DNA from: Methylomicrobium sp035916875
Lineage (GTDB): Bacteria; Pseudomonadota; Gammaproteobacteria; Methylococcales; Methylomonadaceae
Direction of reading: 5' to 3'
Length of the DNA stretch: 64,000 nt
Assembly: GCF_035916875.1 (NCBI RefSeq)
Contig: NZ_JAXUHN010000091.1
Coordinates: 1-64,000, forward strand
Both the position numbers and the translations under genes were made by a program. The notes beneath the pieces were generated by a model, which had not been told where the DNA came from, did not search any database, and was given only the letters and a program-made list of their open reading frames with translations. Position 1 is the first letter of the stretch. The number at the start of each line of letters is the position of its first letter. This document shows, in pieces, positions 9,499 through 23,219 of this stretch.

Positions 9499-9921
9499 AT
9501 GCACGCACAAGAAGAAATCCACATCCCGCGCAAACTCGCCCAACAATTACTGCACATCGCCCAAAACTCTCCTGACGCCGAAATTTGCGGACTGGTCGGA
9601 GGCAAAAACGGCGTCCCGACGACCTGCTATCCGGTCTCAAATGTTGCCGATCACCCCGAACAGCGCTTTCTGCTCGACGCCAAACAGCAAATCGCCGCGA
9701 TGGCCGCAATGCGCGATCAGGACGAACAACTCTTTGCGATCTATCATTCGCACCCGGCCGCACCCGCGCGCCCATCATCGACAGACCTCGAACAGGCGGC
9801 CTATCCCGAAGCGCTGTATCTGATCATTTCATTGAATACCAAAGGCATACTCGAAATGCGCGGCTTCAAAATCGCCGCGAAGAACGCGACAGAAATCCCC
9901 TTGACGCTAAGCGAAAATTAG
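9499..9921 (+). CDS. JAMM (Mov34/MPN/PAD-1) metallopeptidase family protein
   Basis: This 140-aa single-domain protein carries the complete JAMM zinc signature: Glu in AEICGLVGG, then YHSHPAAPARPSSTD (HxH followed by SxxD). Bacterial members hydrolyse the C-terminal extension of ubiquitin-like sulfur carriers such as ThiS, MoaD or CysO, or deamidate or deubiquitinate. No ubiquitin-like or sulfurtransferase gene is adjacent, so the substrate is open. It lies 68 nt after prmC and may belong to the same operon. Confidence 0.85.
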   Translation: MHAQEEIHIPRKLAQQLLHIAQNSPDAEICGLVGGKNGVPTTCYPVSNVADHPEQRFLLDAKQQIAAMAAMRDQDEQLFAIYHSHPAAPARPSSTDLEQAAYPEALYLIISLNTKGILEMRGFKIAAKNATEIPLTLSEN

Positions 9922-10059
9922 CCGGACAGCCAATTCTAATTCGTCAAATTTTGCCACTCACGCCAGGAACAAGCATTCCGCAGCATGTTTGATTTCTACA
10001 CGAACTTTTAGATTCACAAAGAAGGGCATGGAGGAAATCAAGCAACCTTTAAGTCCTTC

Positions 10060-11742
10060 CTAACTGCCCTTATTACTGCGCCAGATCGAAAACAGCAGCC
10101 AGAGGCCGCCGAGAAAGGCGAAGATGTAACCAAAGAACCCCAAAACCGGCAGGCTGAGGATTGCGTTTTCGCCTTTGACGGTCATGATGATCGAGGTGCC
10201 GATGATCAGCGCGGCGGTCACGATGCCCATCGTCAGCCGGCTGATCGCCACGTCGATCTTGTCGACATACTGGCCGATACCTTTCACGTTGATATCGACC
10301 TGGATCGCGCCTTTCCGGGAGGCTCTGAGCAACTGGTGCAGTTCTTTCGGAAATGCGGACAACAGATCGACGATGCCGATCAGATTGCGCCAGCCGCGCT
10401 TTGCCATCACATCCGGCCGGTAGCGGTCCGCCATCAATTGTTGCAGATAGGGCGCGGCAAACACCAGCGTATTGAAATCCGGATCGAGATGGCGGCCGAA
10501 ACCGTCGAGCGTGACATAGGCCTTGATCAATAACGCCAGATCCGGCGGCAGCGTCAAATTGTGATCGCGCAGGATCGCCAAAAGATCGCCCAGCATCATT
10601 TGCAGACTTAAGTCCTTCAGTGAACGCGAACTGTATTGATCGACAAACGCGTCGATTTCGATCGCCAGAGCCTGCTCATCGGTCTTGATCACTCCGGACC
10701 AGTCCTCGAGAATTTCGACGACTTTCATCGGCATCCGGTTGACCATGCCGTATAAAAACGTAATCACCTGTCCGCGACGTTCTTCGGTCAGCCGTCCCAT
10801 CATGCCGAAGTCGATGAAGGCAAGCCGGTTATCCGGCAGATAAAACACATTCCCGGGGTGAGGGTCGGCATGAAAAAAACCGTCTTCCATGATCATTTTC
10901 AATACGGCCTTGGCCCCGCGTTCGGCGAGCAATTTTCTGTCCAATCCGGCCCGATCCAAAGCAGCCAGATCCCGGCCTGGAATACCCTCGATATATTCCT
11001 GCACATTCAGCCGTTCGCCGGTCAATTCCCAATGGATGGCGGCAATTTTGATGTCCTGGTTGGCGGCCAAATTGCCGGCAACCCGTTCGGCGTGGCGGCC
11101 TTCCGCGGCAAAATCGAGCTCGCCCCGGAGCGATTGCGAAAACTGCCGAAAAATCTCGCGCGGATGATAGCGGCGGAGTTCCGGCACATCGGTCTCGATC
11201 ACTTCGACGACCCGATTCAACAGCCTCAAATCGGCCTCGATGATACGGCGAATGCCGGGCCGGCGAATCTTCAGGATTACCGGGGTGCCGTCCTTAAGAA
11301 TGGCCCGATGCACTTGCGCCAAGGAGGCTGCGGCCAGCGGCTCACGGTCGATAGCCAGGAAGATTTCGTCAATATCGCCGCCGATGTCTTCCTGCAACTG
11401 CGGAATCAATTCGTCGAATGGAAGCGACGGCACTTCATCCAGCAACTTTTCGAATTCCGCGATATAAGGCGGCGGAAACAGATCCATCCTGGTAGCGAGA
11501 ATCTGCCCCATCTTGATGAAGGTCGGCCCGAGATCCTCCAGCACGCGCCGTACCCGGTGCGGGGTATCGAGAACCGCATATTCCTCGACGCGTTGCCAAT
11601 GCAAGGTTTTGCCGAGGCGTTCCAGCGCGCGCCCGACGCCGAGCGCATGCACGAGCCCTCCGAAACCGTAACGGATCAGCACCGTCGCAACATCCTGAGC
11701 CCGGCTTAAGTCCTTGGCCGCATTGATCAATTCCCACAACAT
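10060..11742 (-). CDS. ubiB: UbiB/AarF/ABC1 atypical kinase family protein
   Basis: The 560-aa protein has all UbiB hallmarks: the KxGQ motif in PTFIKMGQILATRMDLFP, the A-rich loop AAASLAQVHRA, the lysine strand VILKIRRPG, HADPHPGNVF and FIDFGMMGRL. Two C-terminal membrane helices lie near residues 500-555. The family supports ubiquinone synthesis, probably as an ATPase. The downstream-facing ubiE-ubiJ genes usually next to ubiB are absent, so it could be a second AarF-like paralogue; the symbol is therefore tentative. The helical-protein gene at 11767 lies directly upstream. Confidence 0.85.
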   Translation of the reverse strand: MLWELINAAKDLSRAQDVATVLIRYGFGGLVHALGVGRALERLGKTLHWQRVEEYAVLDTPHRVRRVLEDLGPTFIKMGQILATRMDLFPPPYIAEFEKLLDEVPSLPFDELIPQLQEDIGGDIDEIFLAIDREPLAAASLAQVHRAILKDGTPVILKIRRPGIRRIIEADLRLLNRVVEVIETDVPELRRYHPREIFRQFSQSLRGELDFAAEGRHAERVAGNLAANQDIKIAAIHWELTGERLNVQEYIEGIPGRDLAALDRAGLDRKLLAERGAKAVLKMIMEDGFFHADPHPGNVFYLPDNRLAFIDFGMMGRLTEERRGQVITFLYGMVNRMPMKVVEILEDWSGVIKTDEQALAIEIDAFVDQYSSRSLKDLSLQMMLGDLLAILRDHNLTLPPDLALLIKAYVTLDGFGRHLDPDFNTLVFAAPYLQQLMADRYRPDVMAKRGWRNLIGIVDLLSAFPKELHQLLRASRKGAIQVDINVKGIGQYVDKIDVAISRLTMGIVTAALIIGTSIIMTVKGENAILSLPVLGFFGYIFAFLGGLWLLFSIWRSNKGS

Positions 11743-11766
11743 GGATTTATGTTTTAATCTCTATTT

Positions 11767-12396
11767 CTATTTGCGAGGCTTTTCAGGATTGAGGCTCTCG
11801 GCGATCCCCGCCAAAAACCCGGAGGCTATTTTCGCCAGCGCCGAAGTCGTTACCGCTGCGCCGGTCATCACGGCTTGTTGTCCGGAAATCCTGAGATTAT
11901 CGAGGCCCTCCAGAATGATTTGGCTTTGCTTTCCGACCGCCGTGCCGTTCGCCCGTGCATGGGAGAGAAAATCCCTGGCTATTTTGGATGCGGTCTCATT
12001 GCTGTGCCGGCCAACCGTTTCGATCGTATCGAGAAACAATCCCTCCAGGCTTTTCAAATCTTCGGCCGCCCGCTTGAAATCGTGGCTGGAAAACTCATCC
12101 ACATTCGCCGCCGCCTCCTCGATCGCCAGTTTGGAGGCTTCGGCGGTTTTTGTCAGGGCGTCGTCCAGCGCCTCGGTCGATTGTTTGAATGCGTGTTTGG
12201 CCGGATCGTAGTGATGGCTCAAGCCGTCGCTCATGCCTTTCAGCACGGATTCCATCACGTCCTTGATGTTGTCGATATCCAGCGTCCGTTCGGTCAAAGC
12301 CTTCAGCGTAATGCTTCTAACCCGTTCGTAAATGTCGACTCCGGATTCGACAGTCTCACGGACTTCTTTTTCAACTTGCTGCATCGTATCGTTCAT
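11767..12396 (-). CDS. Alpha-helical protein of unknown function preceding ubiB
   Basis: A 209-aa acidic, almost wholly helical protein. Residues 1-150 look like amphipathic helices (EVRETVESGVDIYERVRSIT; EALDDALTKTAEASKLAIEE). The C-terminal part (about 165-200) is Ala/Gly-rich and moderately hydrophobic and could contact membrane. There is no signal peptide. It lies 24 nt upstream of the UbiB-like gene on the same strand, so a partnership in quinone or lipid biology is plausible but unproven. It looks like one of the DUF families found near AarF genes, possibly DUF6781; I am not sure of the assignment. Confidence 0.7.
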   Translation of the reverse strand: MNDTMQQVEKEVRETVESGVDIYERVRSITLKALTERTLDIDNIKDVMESVLKGMSDGLSHHYDPAKHAFKQSTEALDDALTKTAEASKLAIEEAAANVDEFSSHDFKRAAEDLKSLEGLFLDTIETVGRHSNETASKIARDFLSHARANGTAVGKQSQIILEGLDNLRISGQQAVMTGAAVTTSALAKIASGFLAGIAESLNPEKPRK

Positions 12397-12485
12397 GGCG
12401 TATCTCTCTGCTAATCGAAAAATGGAAAATTATTGTCATGATTAGAAATGGCCTTTTCAGCAAGGTTCCGCGGCAAAGGCAGGTG

Positions 12486-13501
12486 TCAACTTCTCACGCC
12501 TGGAGCCCGGCTGTAACTATCGAGCAGATTCAGATAATTTGAGCGCTCGAAAATGCCGGGATTCGCGCAGCGTTGCTTGCTCAGTTGTCCCTTCAGTTCA
12601 TGCAGCGATGCTACTTCATGCCGGATCAGCCAATCCCGCAAGCCGTTTTTGATCGTGCCGAGATAGGCCGGTCCGTGCTCAAGCAAGACCGAGCACAATT
12701 GCGTCGCGTCCGCACCCGCCAGGATCAGCTTCAACGAATCCTCGACGGTGCGCACGCCGCTGGTCGTCGCGATCGACAGTTTGACCTTGCCGTACAACAG
12801 CGCGACCCAACGCAATGACAATTGGCTATCGGCGGAACGCGACCATTGCAACTGCGAAGTGACTTGCATATTATCCAGATCGATATCGGGCTGATAAAAA
12901 CGATTGAACAGCACGACACCATCGGCTCCGGCCTGTTCGAGCCGCTTCACGAAATGCGCGAGACCGGTAAAATATGGCGACAATTTCATCGCGATCGGTA
13001 TGGAGACCTGCCGGCGCAGTTCGCTTAAAAGCTCCAGATAACGCGCCTCGATCTCGACGCCGGATTCGTCAATGTCGGCGCTCAGATAATATACATTCAA
13101 TTCGAGCGCATCGGCGCCGGCCTCCTGCAGCGCTTTGCCGTGTTCGACCCAGCCGTCCAGCGACACGCCGTTCAGACTCGCGATCACCGGAATGGTCAAC
13201 GACTGTTTGAGCCTGGCCAATTGCTCCAGATACTGGTCGAGACCGTGCTGGTAGCCGCTGTCGACAGGCAAAAAGCTGTCGGCCTCGACATGCCCGATGC
13301 TTTGGTTAATCAGAAACCGGGCCGCTGTTTCTTCCTGCTGCCGCAGCTCTTCCTCGAACAATGAATACATCACGATCGCTCCGGCCCCCGCATCTTCGAG
13401 CTTCTTTGCCGAATCGAGACTGCGCGACAGGGGCGAGGCCGAGGCGACCAGGGGACAGGTCAGTTTCAGGCCCAGATAGTCGGTGCTTAAATCAATGCCG
13501 C

Positions 13502-13505
<4 letters not shown>
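12486..13505 (-). CDS. Dihydroorotate dehydrogenase-like flavoprotein paired with PFOR
   Basis: The 339-aa protein is a TIM barrel of the DHODH/PreA type: CPLVASASPLSRSLDSAKKLE, VIASLNGVS, DALELNVYYLS, IAMKLSPYFTGL and the FMN-phosphate region IATTSGVRTVEDSLKLILAGA. Its ATG overlaps the nifJ stop as ATGA, so it is translationally coupled to pyruvate:ferredoxin oxidoreductase. The catalytic Ser/Cys loop of true PyrD enzymes is not evident (SLNGVS in that region). Such genes often follow nifJ; their substrate is unsettled, so I do not call it pyrD. Confidence 0.85.
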
Positions 13506-17125
<3,620 letters not shown>

Positions 17126-17317
17126 ACACATTACCTGATCATCATAAAGGCCTTGACTACCCAATTCCACATCGATTGTACTCTAAATGCCCTGACTCGG
17201 CTTTCGATAAATCAAGAGCCAGGCGTCTTGCCTGAAGTAGGCTGAGGTGTTTTTCGATACGGTCATGAAAAATGGTAGAATGGCCGGTTCTTTCTTTAGA
17301 TTTCATCCGAACGCTTA

Positions 17318-19708
17318 ATGACCACTGTCTCCAAACTGGCTGTCGAATCACTGAAGCTGCATATCGATCTGACCGGCGTCGACCTACAGGCATCGTCTGT
17401 GCGGCATGCGCCGATACTGGGGCAAGCCCGGGCACAATCGGCGCTCGAGTTCGGCGTCGCGATGACTCGTCACGGCTATAATATTTATGTAATGGGCGAG
17501 CCGGGCCTTGGTCGACTGTCGATGATCAGCCAGCATCTGGACGCGCTCGCCGAAAAGCAACCGGCCCCGTCGTCCTATGCCTATGCCGATAATTTTCAGA
17601 ATCCGCGCGAGCCGGTCGCGATCGAATTGCCTCCGGAATATGGCGCGACATTCAGCGCTGACATCGAACAATTGATTGACAATCTGCTCGCGACCTTCCC
17701 GGCCGCCTTCGAAGGCCCGACTTATCAACAAAAAAAGACCGCAATCGAGCGCCATTTCAACCAGTATTACAACAATGCGATCGATCTTGTCGATCAGAAA
17801 GCGCTGTCGATGAGCATTGCGCTGTTCCGGGAAAGCGAACAGATTTCGTTCGCGCCGATCCGCGACAACAAAGCGCTCGACGACAATCAGTTCACGCAAT
17901 TGCCGCAGGCCGAACGCGACATCTTTCACAAGCAGGTCGAGGAGCTTGAGGAATATTTGAGCGATGTGCTGCTCGAATTGCCGCAATGGCGGAGGGCGCT
18001 GGTCGAAAAGATCAAGCAGCTCGATAACGACACGATCAGTCAGGCGATTGAGCCGTTGTTCGCCGAACTGAACAACAAATACCAAAATATCGATGATGTG
18101 ATCACTTATCTCGCCGAAATCGACAAAAATCTGCGCAGCACGATTCCCGAATATCTGATGCCGGGACGGACGGTTGATCCCCGCGAATTTGCGAATCGGA
18201 AGCTGGTGCTAACCGAACTCTATGCGCCGAATATCCTAGTCGACAACAAGATCGAACACGGCGCGCCGGTCATTCACGAACCGCATCCGATCTATCAAAA
18301 CCTGTTCGGACGTATCGAGTATGTCAGCGAACAGGGCACGCTAGTCACTAATTATCGGCGTATCTGCGCGGGCTCCTTGCACCGGGCGAACGGCGGCTAT
18401 CTGATTCTCGATGCGGAAAAAATGCTGAACTACCCATTCGTCTGGGAAGGTTTGAAACGCGCACTGCAGGCGGGAAAAATCGAAATCGAATCACCCTATT
18501 CGGATATTGGCATCAATACAATTACCCTGAAGCCGGAAGTGATTCCGCTGAATGTGAAGGTGATTCTGGTCGGTTCCCGGCACATCTATTATCTGCTCGA
18601 GGAACTGGACAGCGAATTCAACGAAATGTTTAGAATCCTGGCCGATTTCGACAGTTACATTGCGCGCGATGCCAGCACAATGCAGCAGTTCGCTCTGTTA
18701 ATGAACCGTCATGCGAGGGATTCCGGCGCGAAACCGTTGACCCGGACCGCGATCGAAGCGTTGATCGAACACAGCTGCCGACTGGCCGAAAATCAGCATC
18801 ACTTTTCCGCGCACATCACCGATTCGCTCGACATCATCGGCGAGGCGAATCTATTCAGCATGAAGGCGAATCTTGACCGCATCGACCGAGCACAGATCGA
18901 ACAAGCGCTGGCCGCGCGCGAATTCCGTAATGGCCGCATCGCCGAGATCATGCTCGAAGAAATGCTCGACGGCACGATCCTGATCGATACCGAAGGCGAA
19001 GCGATCGGCAAGATCAACGGTCTGACCGTGCTCGAAATCGGCGGCAGCAGCTTCGGCGCGCCGGCGCGGATCACCACGACCGTGTATCCGGGCTCGCGCG
19101 GCATCGTCGATATCGAAGGCGAAGCGGAACTCGGCCTGGCGATCCACTCGAAAGGCGTGATGATCCTGACCGGCTATCTCGGCCATACCTACGCGCAACA
19201 GTTTCCGCTGGCGATTTCGGCCAGCATCGCGATCGAGCAGTCCTACGGTGAAATCGACGGCGATAGCGCCTCGCTGGCCGAACTGTGCTGCCTGATTTCG
19301 GCACTGACCCGCACGCCGATCAAACAGTCGTTTGCATTGACCGGTTCGATCAATCAATACGGCGAGGTGCAGGCGATCGGCGGCGTGAACGAAAAAATCG
19401 AGGGTTATTTCAGGCTTTGCAAGGCGCGCGGCCTGGACGGCCATCATGCGGTGATCATTCCCGCCGCTAACAAACGCAACCTGATGCTGAAGCAGGACGT
19501 GATCGATGCGGTCGCGCAAGGATTGTTTGCCATTTATGCGGTGTCGAGCGTCGATGAAACGCTCGAATTACTGACCGGCCAACTGGCCGGCACGGTCGAT
19601 CATGACGGTAATTATCCGGAAAACAGCATTAACGCCAAAGCCATTTCCATGTTGAAGGAAATTTCGGATATGGCGAATGCCGATGAGGAGAAGGGCGAAG
19701 GTGCCTAG
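17318..19708 (+). CDS. Lon-like ATP-dependent protease (AAA_32 type)
   Basis: The 796-aa protein matches the putative Lon/YcbZ-LonH group: an N-terminal AAA-like part, a long helical insert (about 100-280) and a C-terminal Lon peptidase domain. The catalytic dyad is visible as Ser in DGDSASLAELCCL and Lys in GGVNEKIEGYF. The Walker A-like motif MGEPGLGRLSM has Arg where Lys is usual. RRICAGSLHRANGGYLILDAEKML resembles the Walker B/sensor region. It is divergent from nifJ across a 190-bp promoter region. It probably degrades damaged proteins; substrates are unknown. Confidence 0.9.
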   Translation: MTTVSKLAVESLKLHIDLTGVDLQASSVRHAPILGQARAQSALEFGVAMTRHGYNIYVMGEPGLGRLSMISQHLDALAEKQPAPSSYAYADNFQNPREPVAIELPPEYGATFSADIEQLIDNLLATFPAAFEGPTYQQKKTAIERHFNQYYNNAIDLVDQKALSMSIALFRESEQISFAPIRDNKALDDNQFTQLPQAERDIFHKQVEELEEYLSDVLLELPQWRRALVEKIKQLDNDTISQAIEPLFAELNNKYQNIDDVITYLAEIDKNLRSTIPEYLMPGRTVDPREFANRKLVLTELYAPNILVDNKIEHGAPVIHEPHPIYQNLFGRIEYVSEQGTLVTNYRRICAGSLHRANGGYLILDAEKMLNYPFVWEGLKRALQAGKIEIESPYSDIGINTITLKPEVIPLNVKVILVGSRHIYYLLEELDSEFNEMFRILADFDSYIARDASTMQQFALLMNRHARDSGAKPLTRTAIEALIEHSCRLAENQHHFSAHITDSLDIIGEANLFSMKANLDRIDRAQIEQALAAREFRNGRIAEIMLEEMLDGTILIDTEGEAIGKINGLTVLEIGGSSFGAPARITTTVYPGSRGIVDIEGEAELGLAIHSKGVMILTGYLGHTYAQQFPLAISASIAIEQSYGEIDGDSASLAELCCLISALTRTPIKQSFALTGSINQYGEVQAIGGVNEKIEGYFRLCKARGLDGHHAVIIPAANKRNLMLKQDVIDAVAQGLFAIYAVSSVDETLELLTGQLAGTVDHDGNYPENSINAKAISMLKEISDMANADEEKGEGA

Positions 19709-19716
19709 TAGTAAGA

Positions 19717-19741
19717 AGGGCGAGCCAACGCCCCCCTTTTC
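19717..19741. terminator. Weak hairpin between convergent genes
   Basis: GGGCG-AGCCAA-CGCCC is followed by CCCTTTT on the plus strand, just after the Lon-like gene and before the convergent sensor gene ends. The short stem makes this a weak terminator candidate. Confidence 0.4.
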
Positions 19742-19743
19742 AT

Positions 19744-21654
19744 TTAAATTTTGGCTCGCATTTGATAAGGCGCTTCATAGTCATTGTGATACAAAAACTG
19801 TAAACCGGCGTCTACATTGCGATCGATGAAGCCGCCATTCAAATCCCACAACACAGTCACTTGCGTACATTTTTGCGGATGCACGCGAATCTGCAAATAA
19901 TCGGACAGCAGCCAAATCATGTAGAGACCGGCGCCGTTTTCCCTGGCTTCAATACCTTCTTCCATCGCCTGCGCCAAACTCTTGAAAAAAATGCCGGGCG
20001 TCAAGGTTCCCCAATAATCGGTAATCATTAGCCCGAGAATATCGCCGCCCCGCGCGACATCAACACTGATTTCCTCAAATGTCGACAATTCCCTCGCTTC
20101 GCCTTTAGCATAATATGGCATTCCGCTGCTGTCGCGGGGCGCCGAGTACAAGCTGTTTTCGATCATTTCGTCCAGCACGGCCAACAAGGCGTCGAGAATA
20201 TCGTTCGACAGATTATCCTTTTCCCTAAGCCAGGCATAAACGGATTCGGCAACGGAAGTATCGTGATCGGTATGTTTCAATTCGAAATGTCGATATTCGG
20301 ACTTGCCGGGCATCAGCGCATACAAATCGTCATCGAGCGATTCGTTATGCTGGTTCAAAAGACGGTTCCAGCCCAGCTTATTACAAAACTCGTTATGCCG
20401 AGGCAGAATCCGGCAAATACGATCCTGATCAAAGTGTCCGGGAAAACCGGAATAACCGTCTTCAGTAAAAAATGCAATGGTGTCCTTCGCCGCCTGGGCA
20501 ACCGGACTCTCGCTGCGGCAGTACAGGGATTCCGGCATACGAATAATATTGCCGGCTTCGCTGTTTCCGATGCCGCGATTCAGCGGATCATCCCCAGCCG
20601 CCAGGACTTCTTCCGACATCCGGGCGTTGAATTGCAGCACTTTGGCGGCAGGCCGTTCCCCAGCCGGCTTGCGCTCGAAAGCCTCAGACGCGGTGATCAG
20701 AAACATGGCCGGCTTTCCGGAGGCGGGCTCTTCGATCACCGTCATTTCCCACACCATAGGCATTTTTTTACCTGAAGAAACCAACATGGGCGCTTCGATT
20801 TGAGCCCGCGTACCGATCGCGCCTGACATCATGCCGTTAAACAGCGTCTGCAATTCATGCCGCCGATCGGCCGGAATAAAACGCTCAAAAAAACCGCAGC
20901 CCTTGATTTCGTCGCCGCCCCAGCCGCTATGCAGTTCGGCATGGCGATTCGCCAGCACCACGTTGCCGTCCGCATCCAGACCGAAAATATGGACCTGCGC
21001 GGTATCGATCACCTTGTCCGCCAGAATTTTTTCCTGCCGCATTCGCAATGCGCTTTCCTGCAATTGTTTCAGTAACGGCTGCAACAACAAGACGCCGATC
21101 ATCACCAAGGAACCGAGCGAAACGGCAAACATCCAGTGCTGTTTGTTCGCGGTATCGCCGAGCATGGATTCGCTTTGCCGCAGATGTAGCGAACCGACGC
21201 TGCGCATTTCCTGCAACAAACGAGGAGACAAAGAGTCAAGCAATTGACTCAGCTCAGGATGGTGACTGCTCAATTGCTGTGCCGGGATCTTTTGCAGCTT
21301 TTTGGCGGCCGCGGTATAGTCCTTCAGCAGCGTATCCAAGGACTTGTTCCGATTCGCGCCCGGTGCGGCATGCGCCTGTTCCAACCGGTCGAGGCCGCCG
21401 AGAATCTTTTCGTCGCTGGCAAACGCGGCATTACTGTCATCCGCGATGGCTTTCCTGATCAAACCCAGGTTGATCGTCTGAACGGTTTCCGCTTGTTCAG
21501 CGCTCGCTTTAACCCGCGCCAGATTGCCTTGCTGATCGCGAATCCCGAAGGCCATCATCAAATAAGCGATGGTCACCGCTCCGCCCAACACATACAGCAC
21601 CTGCATGGAATGTTGCAGCAATCGGCCGGGAACTCGTCGAAAAATGTCTTGCAT
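19744..21654 (-). CDS. Membrane sensor with PAS domain and RsbW-like ATPase domain
   Basis: A 636-aa protein. Two membrane helices (about 16-34 and 172-190) flank a periplasmic helical sensor domain resembling PilJ/nitrate-type bundles (AEQAETVQTINLGLIRKAI). A PAS domain follows (VIDTAQVHIFGLDADGNVVLANRHAE). The last 200 residues contain a GHKL-like fold similar to anti-sigma kinases: LLAVLDEMIENSLYSAPRD (N-box) and GLMITDYWGTLTP. There is no phospho-acceptor His box. The start at 21654 has GGAGA six nt upstream; ATG 21672 is the alternative. The partner protein is not in the window. Confidence 0.75.
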   Translation of the reverse strand: MQDIFRRVPGRLLQHSMQVLYVLGGAVTIAYLMMAFGIRDQQGNLARVKASAEQAETVQTINLGLIRKAIADDSNAAFASDEKILGGLDRLEQAHAAPGANRNKSLDTLLKDYTAAAKKLQKIPAQQLSSHHPELSQLLDSLSPRLLQEMRSVGSLHLRQSESMLGDTANKQHWMFAVSLGSLVMIGVLLLQPLLKQLQESALRMRQEKILADKVIDTAQVHIFGLDADGNVVLANRHAELHSGWGGDEIKGCGFFERFIPADRRHELQTLFNGMMSGAIGTRAQIEAPMLVSSGKKMPMVWEMTVIEEPASGKPAMFLITASEAFERKPAGERPAAKVLQFNARMSEEVLAAGDDPLNRGIGNSEAGNIIRMPESLYCRSESPVAQAAKDTIAFFTEDGYSGFPGHFDQDRICRILPRHNEFCNKLGWNRLLNQHNESLDDDLYALMPGKSEYRHFELKHTDHDTSVAESVYAWLREKDNLSNDILDALLAVLDEMIENSLYSAPRDSSGMPYYAKGEARELSTFEEISVDVARGGDILGLMITDYWGTLTPGIFFKSLAQAMEEGIEARENGAGLYMIWLLSDYLQIRVHPQKCTQVTVLWDLNGGFIDRNVDAGLQFLYHNDYEAPYQMRAKI

Positions 21655-22352
21655 CGGGTTTTCTCCAGTCATGTGTTATCGTCCCCACGTATAGAATGAT
21701 TCGCCGGTTTATCCGGTTCTCCGCACGGATAGCCCGGCATGACCAGCACAGGATGCTTTTTTCAACACACTAAATATGCTTGCCCTGCCGAAAAACCTAA
21801 AGAAATTCTCGAGCTTTTTATTCAACGAATAGCAGGGAAGCAACGTGTGTCAAAAGGGCGGATGAATTCGAGCATCACTGCGTGACTGATAACAAAGATA
21901 ACGCAAAATAATGTTTTTGCATGAACTTGACGGAAGCCGTGCAAATCAGCGATGGAAAAGGCGACTCCGTGCAGGGCAACATTGTCGACGCAATGCTGCC
22001 GCAGAGAAAGGGCAAAAAGCTATGTTTTCAATACATTATGGGTGATGCGCGGTATGTCCGGCATGCCTCAGACAGCCTTACCTACTGCAAATAATGTTTT
22101 GGTAATGCGAACTATTGCATACAATTGATGCATCAGAGGTTGCGGAAAATTATCGGTTGCCGACGTCGAATGACTCGTAACAGGTTAGAGCCTGGCCATG
22201 CCATCGCCCGCATGCAAGCGAATAAGATAAGAGGCATAGTTAGGAGATGCCGCTTAATAAACGCCCCGTTTAAATGATCTGAGCCGCATCAGCCGATTGT
22301 CGGGAGTGCTTCTGCCTACATGCCTCAGCCTGCCTGAGGCTAGGCGCGCGAT
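21655..22352. other. 700-bp gap with no convincing gene
   Basis: Between the sensor gene (divides leftward) and the SafE gene end I see no gene with a ribosome site. A 57-codon frame at 21921-22094 on the plus strand has no Shine-Dalgarno and no recognisable product. A perfect 7-bp hairpin GCCTCAG-CCTGC-CTGAGGC lies at 22322-22340, 13 nt beyond the SafE stop, but without a T-run. The segment is AT-richer than its neighbours. Confidence 0.5.
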
Positions 22353-23210
22353 CTACATATTTTGAATATTGTTGACCAAATCGCCAAAATAGGCGATCAA
22401 CTGGTGCAGATAAGCGATCATCTCGTTTACCCACGCCTGCATCATCAGATAGTGATTGTGATGCTTGAAATGTTGGTCCAGATAAAAACCAAGCCCACGG
22501 TAGAAGGTGTTGATGCCCATCACCACCATGATCATCGCCGCGGCCTTGTACATTAGGCCGCGGATGTTCGCCTTGATCTTGCCGAAGGCGAGGCTGATGA
22601 ACAACATCATCGGCAGGGTGCCGGCGCCGAACGCGAGCATCAGCGAGCCGCCTTCGAGAACGCTCGCCGCGGTGGTCGCCTTGACCGCCATTGCAAAGGT
22701 CAATGGGCATGGCATCATGCCGTTCAACACACCAGCCAACATCGCGCCGCCTAGCGGGCCTTGTTGCCTGGAGGTTGCATAGCCTTTGCGCAGCCATTGC
22801 GCGGGCAGCAAGCGAATCGAGCCCTGCCAGGGCAGCCAGCCCAGAATGCCGAAGGCGAGGCCGATCACCACGATGCCGATCAGCATCTGCAAGATGCTCT
22901 GGATTTTGCCGAACAGGCCGCCGGACACCAGCACGAACCCGAGCAGCGCGGCGGTGACGCCTATCAGGCCATAGACCGAGATGCGCGAAACCTGATACAT
23001 CAGATACGGCCAATACGAGCGCTGCTTGCCCGAATTCATGAAATAGCCGGACACCAGCGCGCCGCACATGCCGAGGCAATGGCCGCTGCCCAAAAAGCCG
23101 GCGATGAAGGCAAGCGTGTAATCGAAGCCGCCGGCCGCGTAGGCGACCTCGGCCATGCCGTGCATCGCGTCATGCCCCATCGCCGCATGGTCCATCATTG
23201 AATGATCCAT
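22353..23210 (-). CDS. TauE/SafE-family membrane protein with His/Met-rich N-terminus
   Basis: The 285-aa protein has about six membrane helices and the motifs SGHCLGMCGALVSGYF and NGMMPCPLTFAMAV, typical of the SafE-like group found beside copper ATPases and cytochrome-oxidase maturation genes. The first 19 residues, MDHSMMDHAAMGHDAMHGM, are loaded with His and Met like periplasmic Cu-binding segments. It starts 9 nt after the P-type ATPase stop on the same strand, so it shares its operon. I infer a role in copper handling; sulfite export is unlikely despite the family name. Confidence 0.85.
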   Translation of the reverse strand: MDHSMMDHAAMGHDAMHGMAEVAYAAGGFDYTLAFIAGFLGSGHCLGMCGALVSGYFMNSGKQRSYWPYLMYQVSRISVYGLIGVTAALLGFVLVSGGLFGKIQSILQMLIGIVVIGLAFGILGWLPWQGSIRLLPAQWLRKGYATSRQQGPLGGAMLAGVLNGMMPCPLTFAMAVKATTAASVLEGGSLMLAFGAGTLPMMLFISLAFGKIKANIRGLMYKAAAMIMVVMGINTFYRGLGFYLDQHFKHHNHYLMMQAWVNEMIAYLHQLIAYFGDLVNNIQNM

Positions 23211-23219
23211 CTTGAAATC

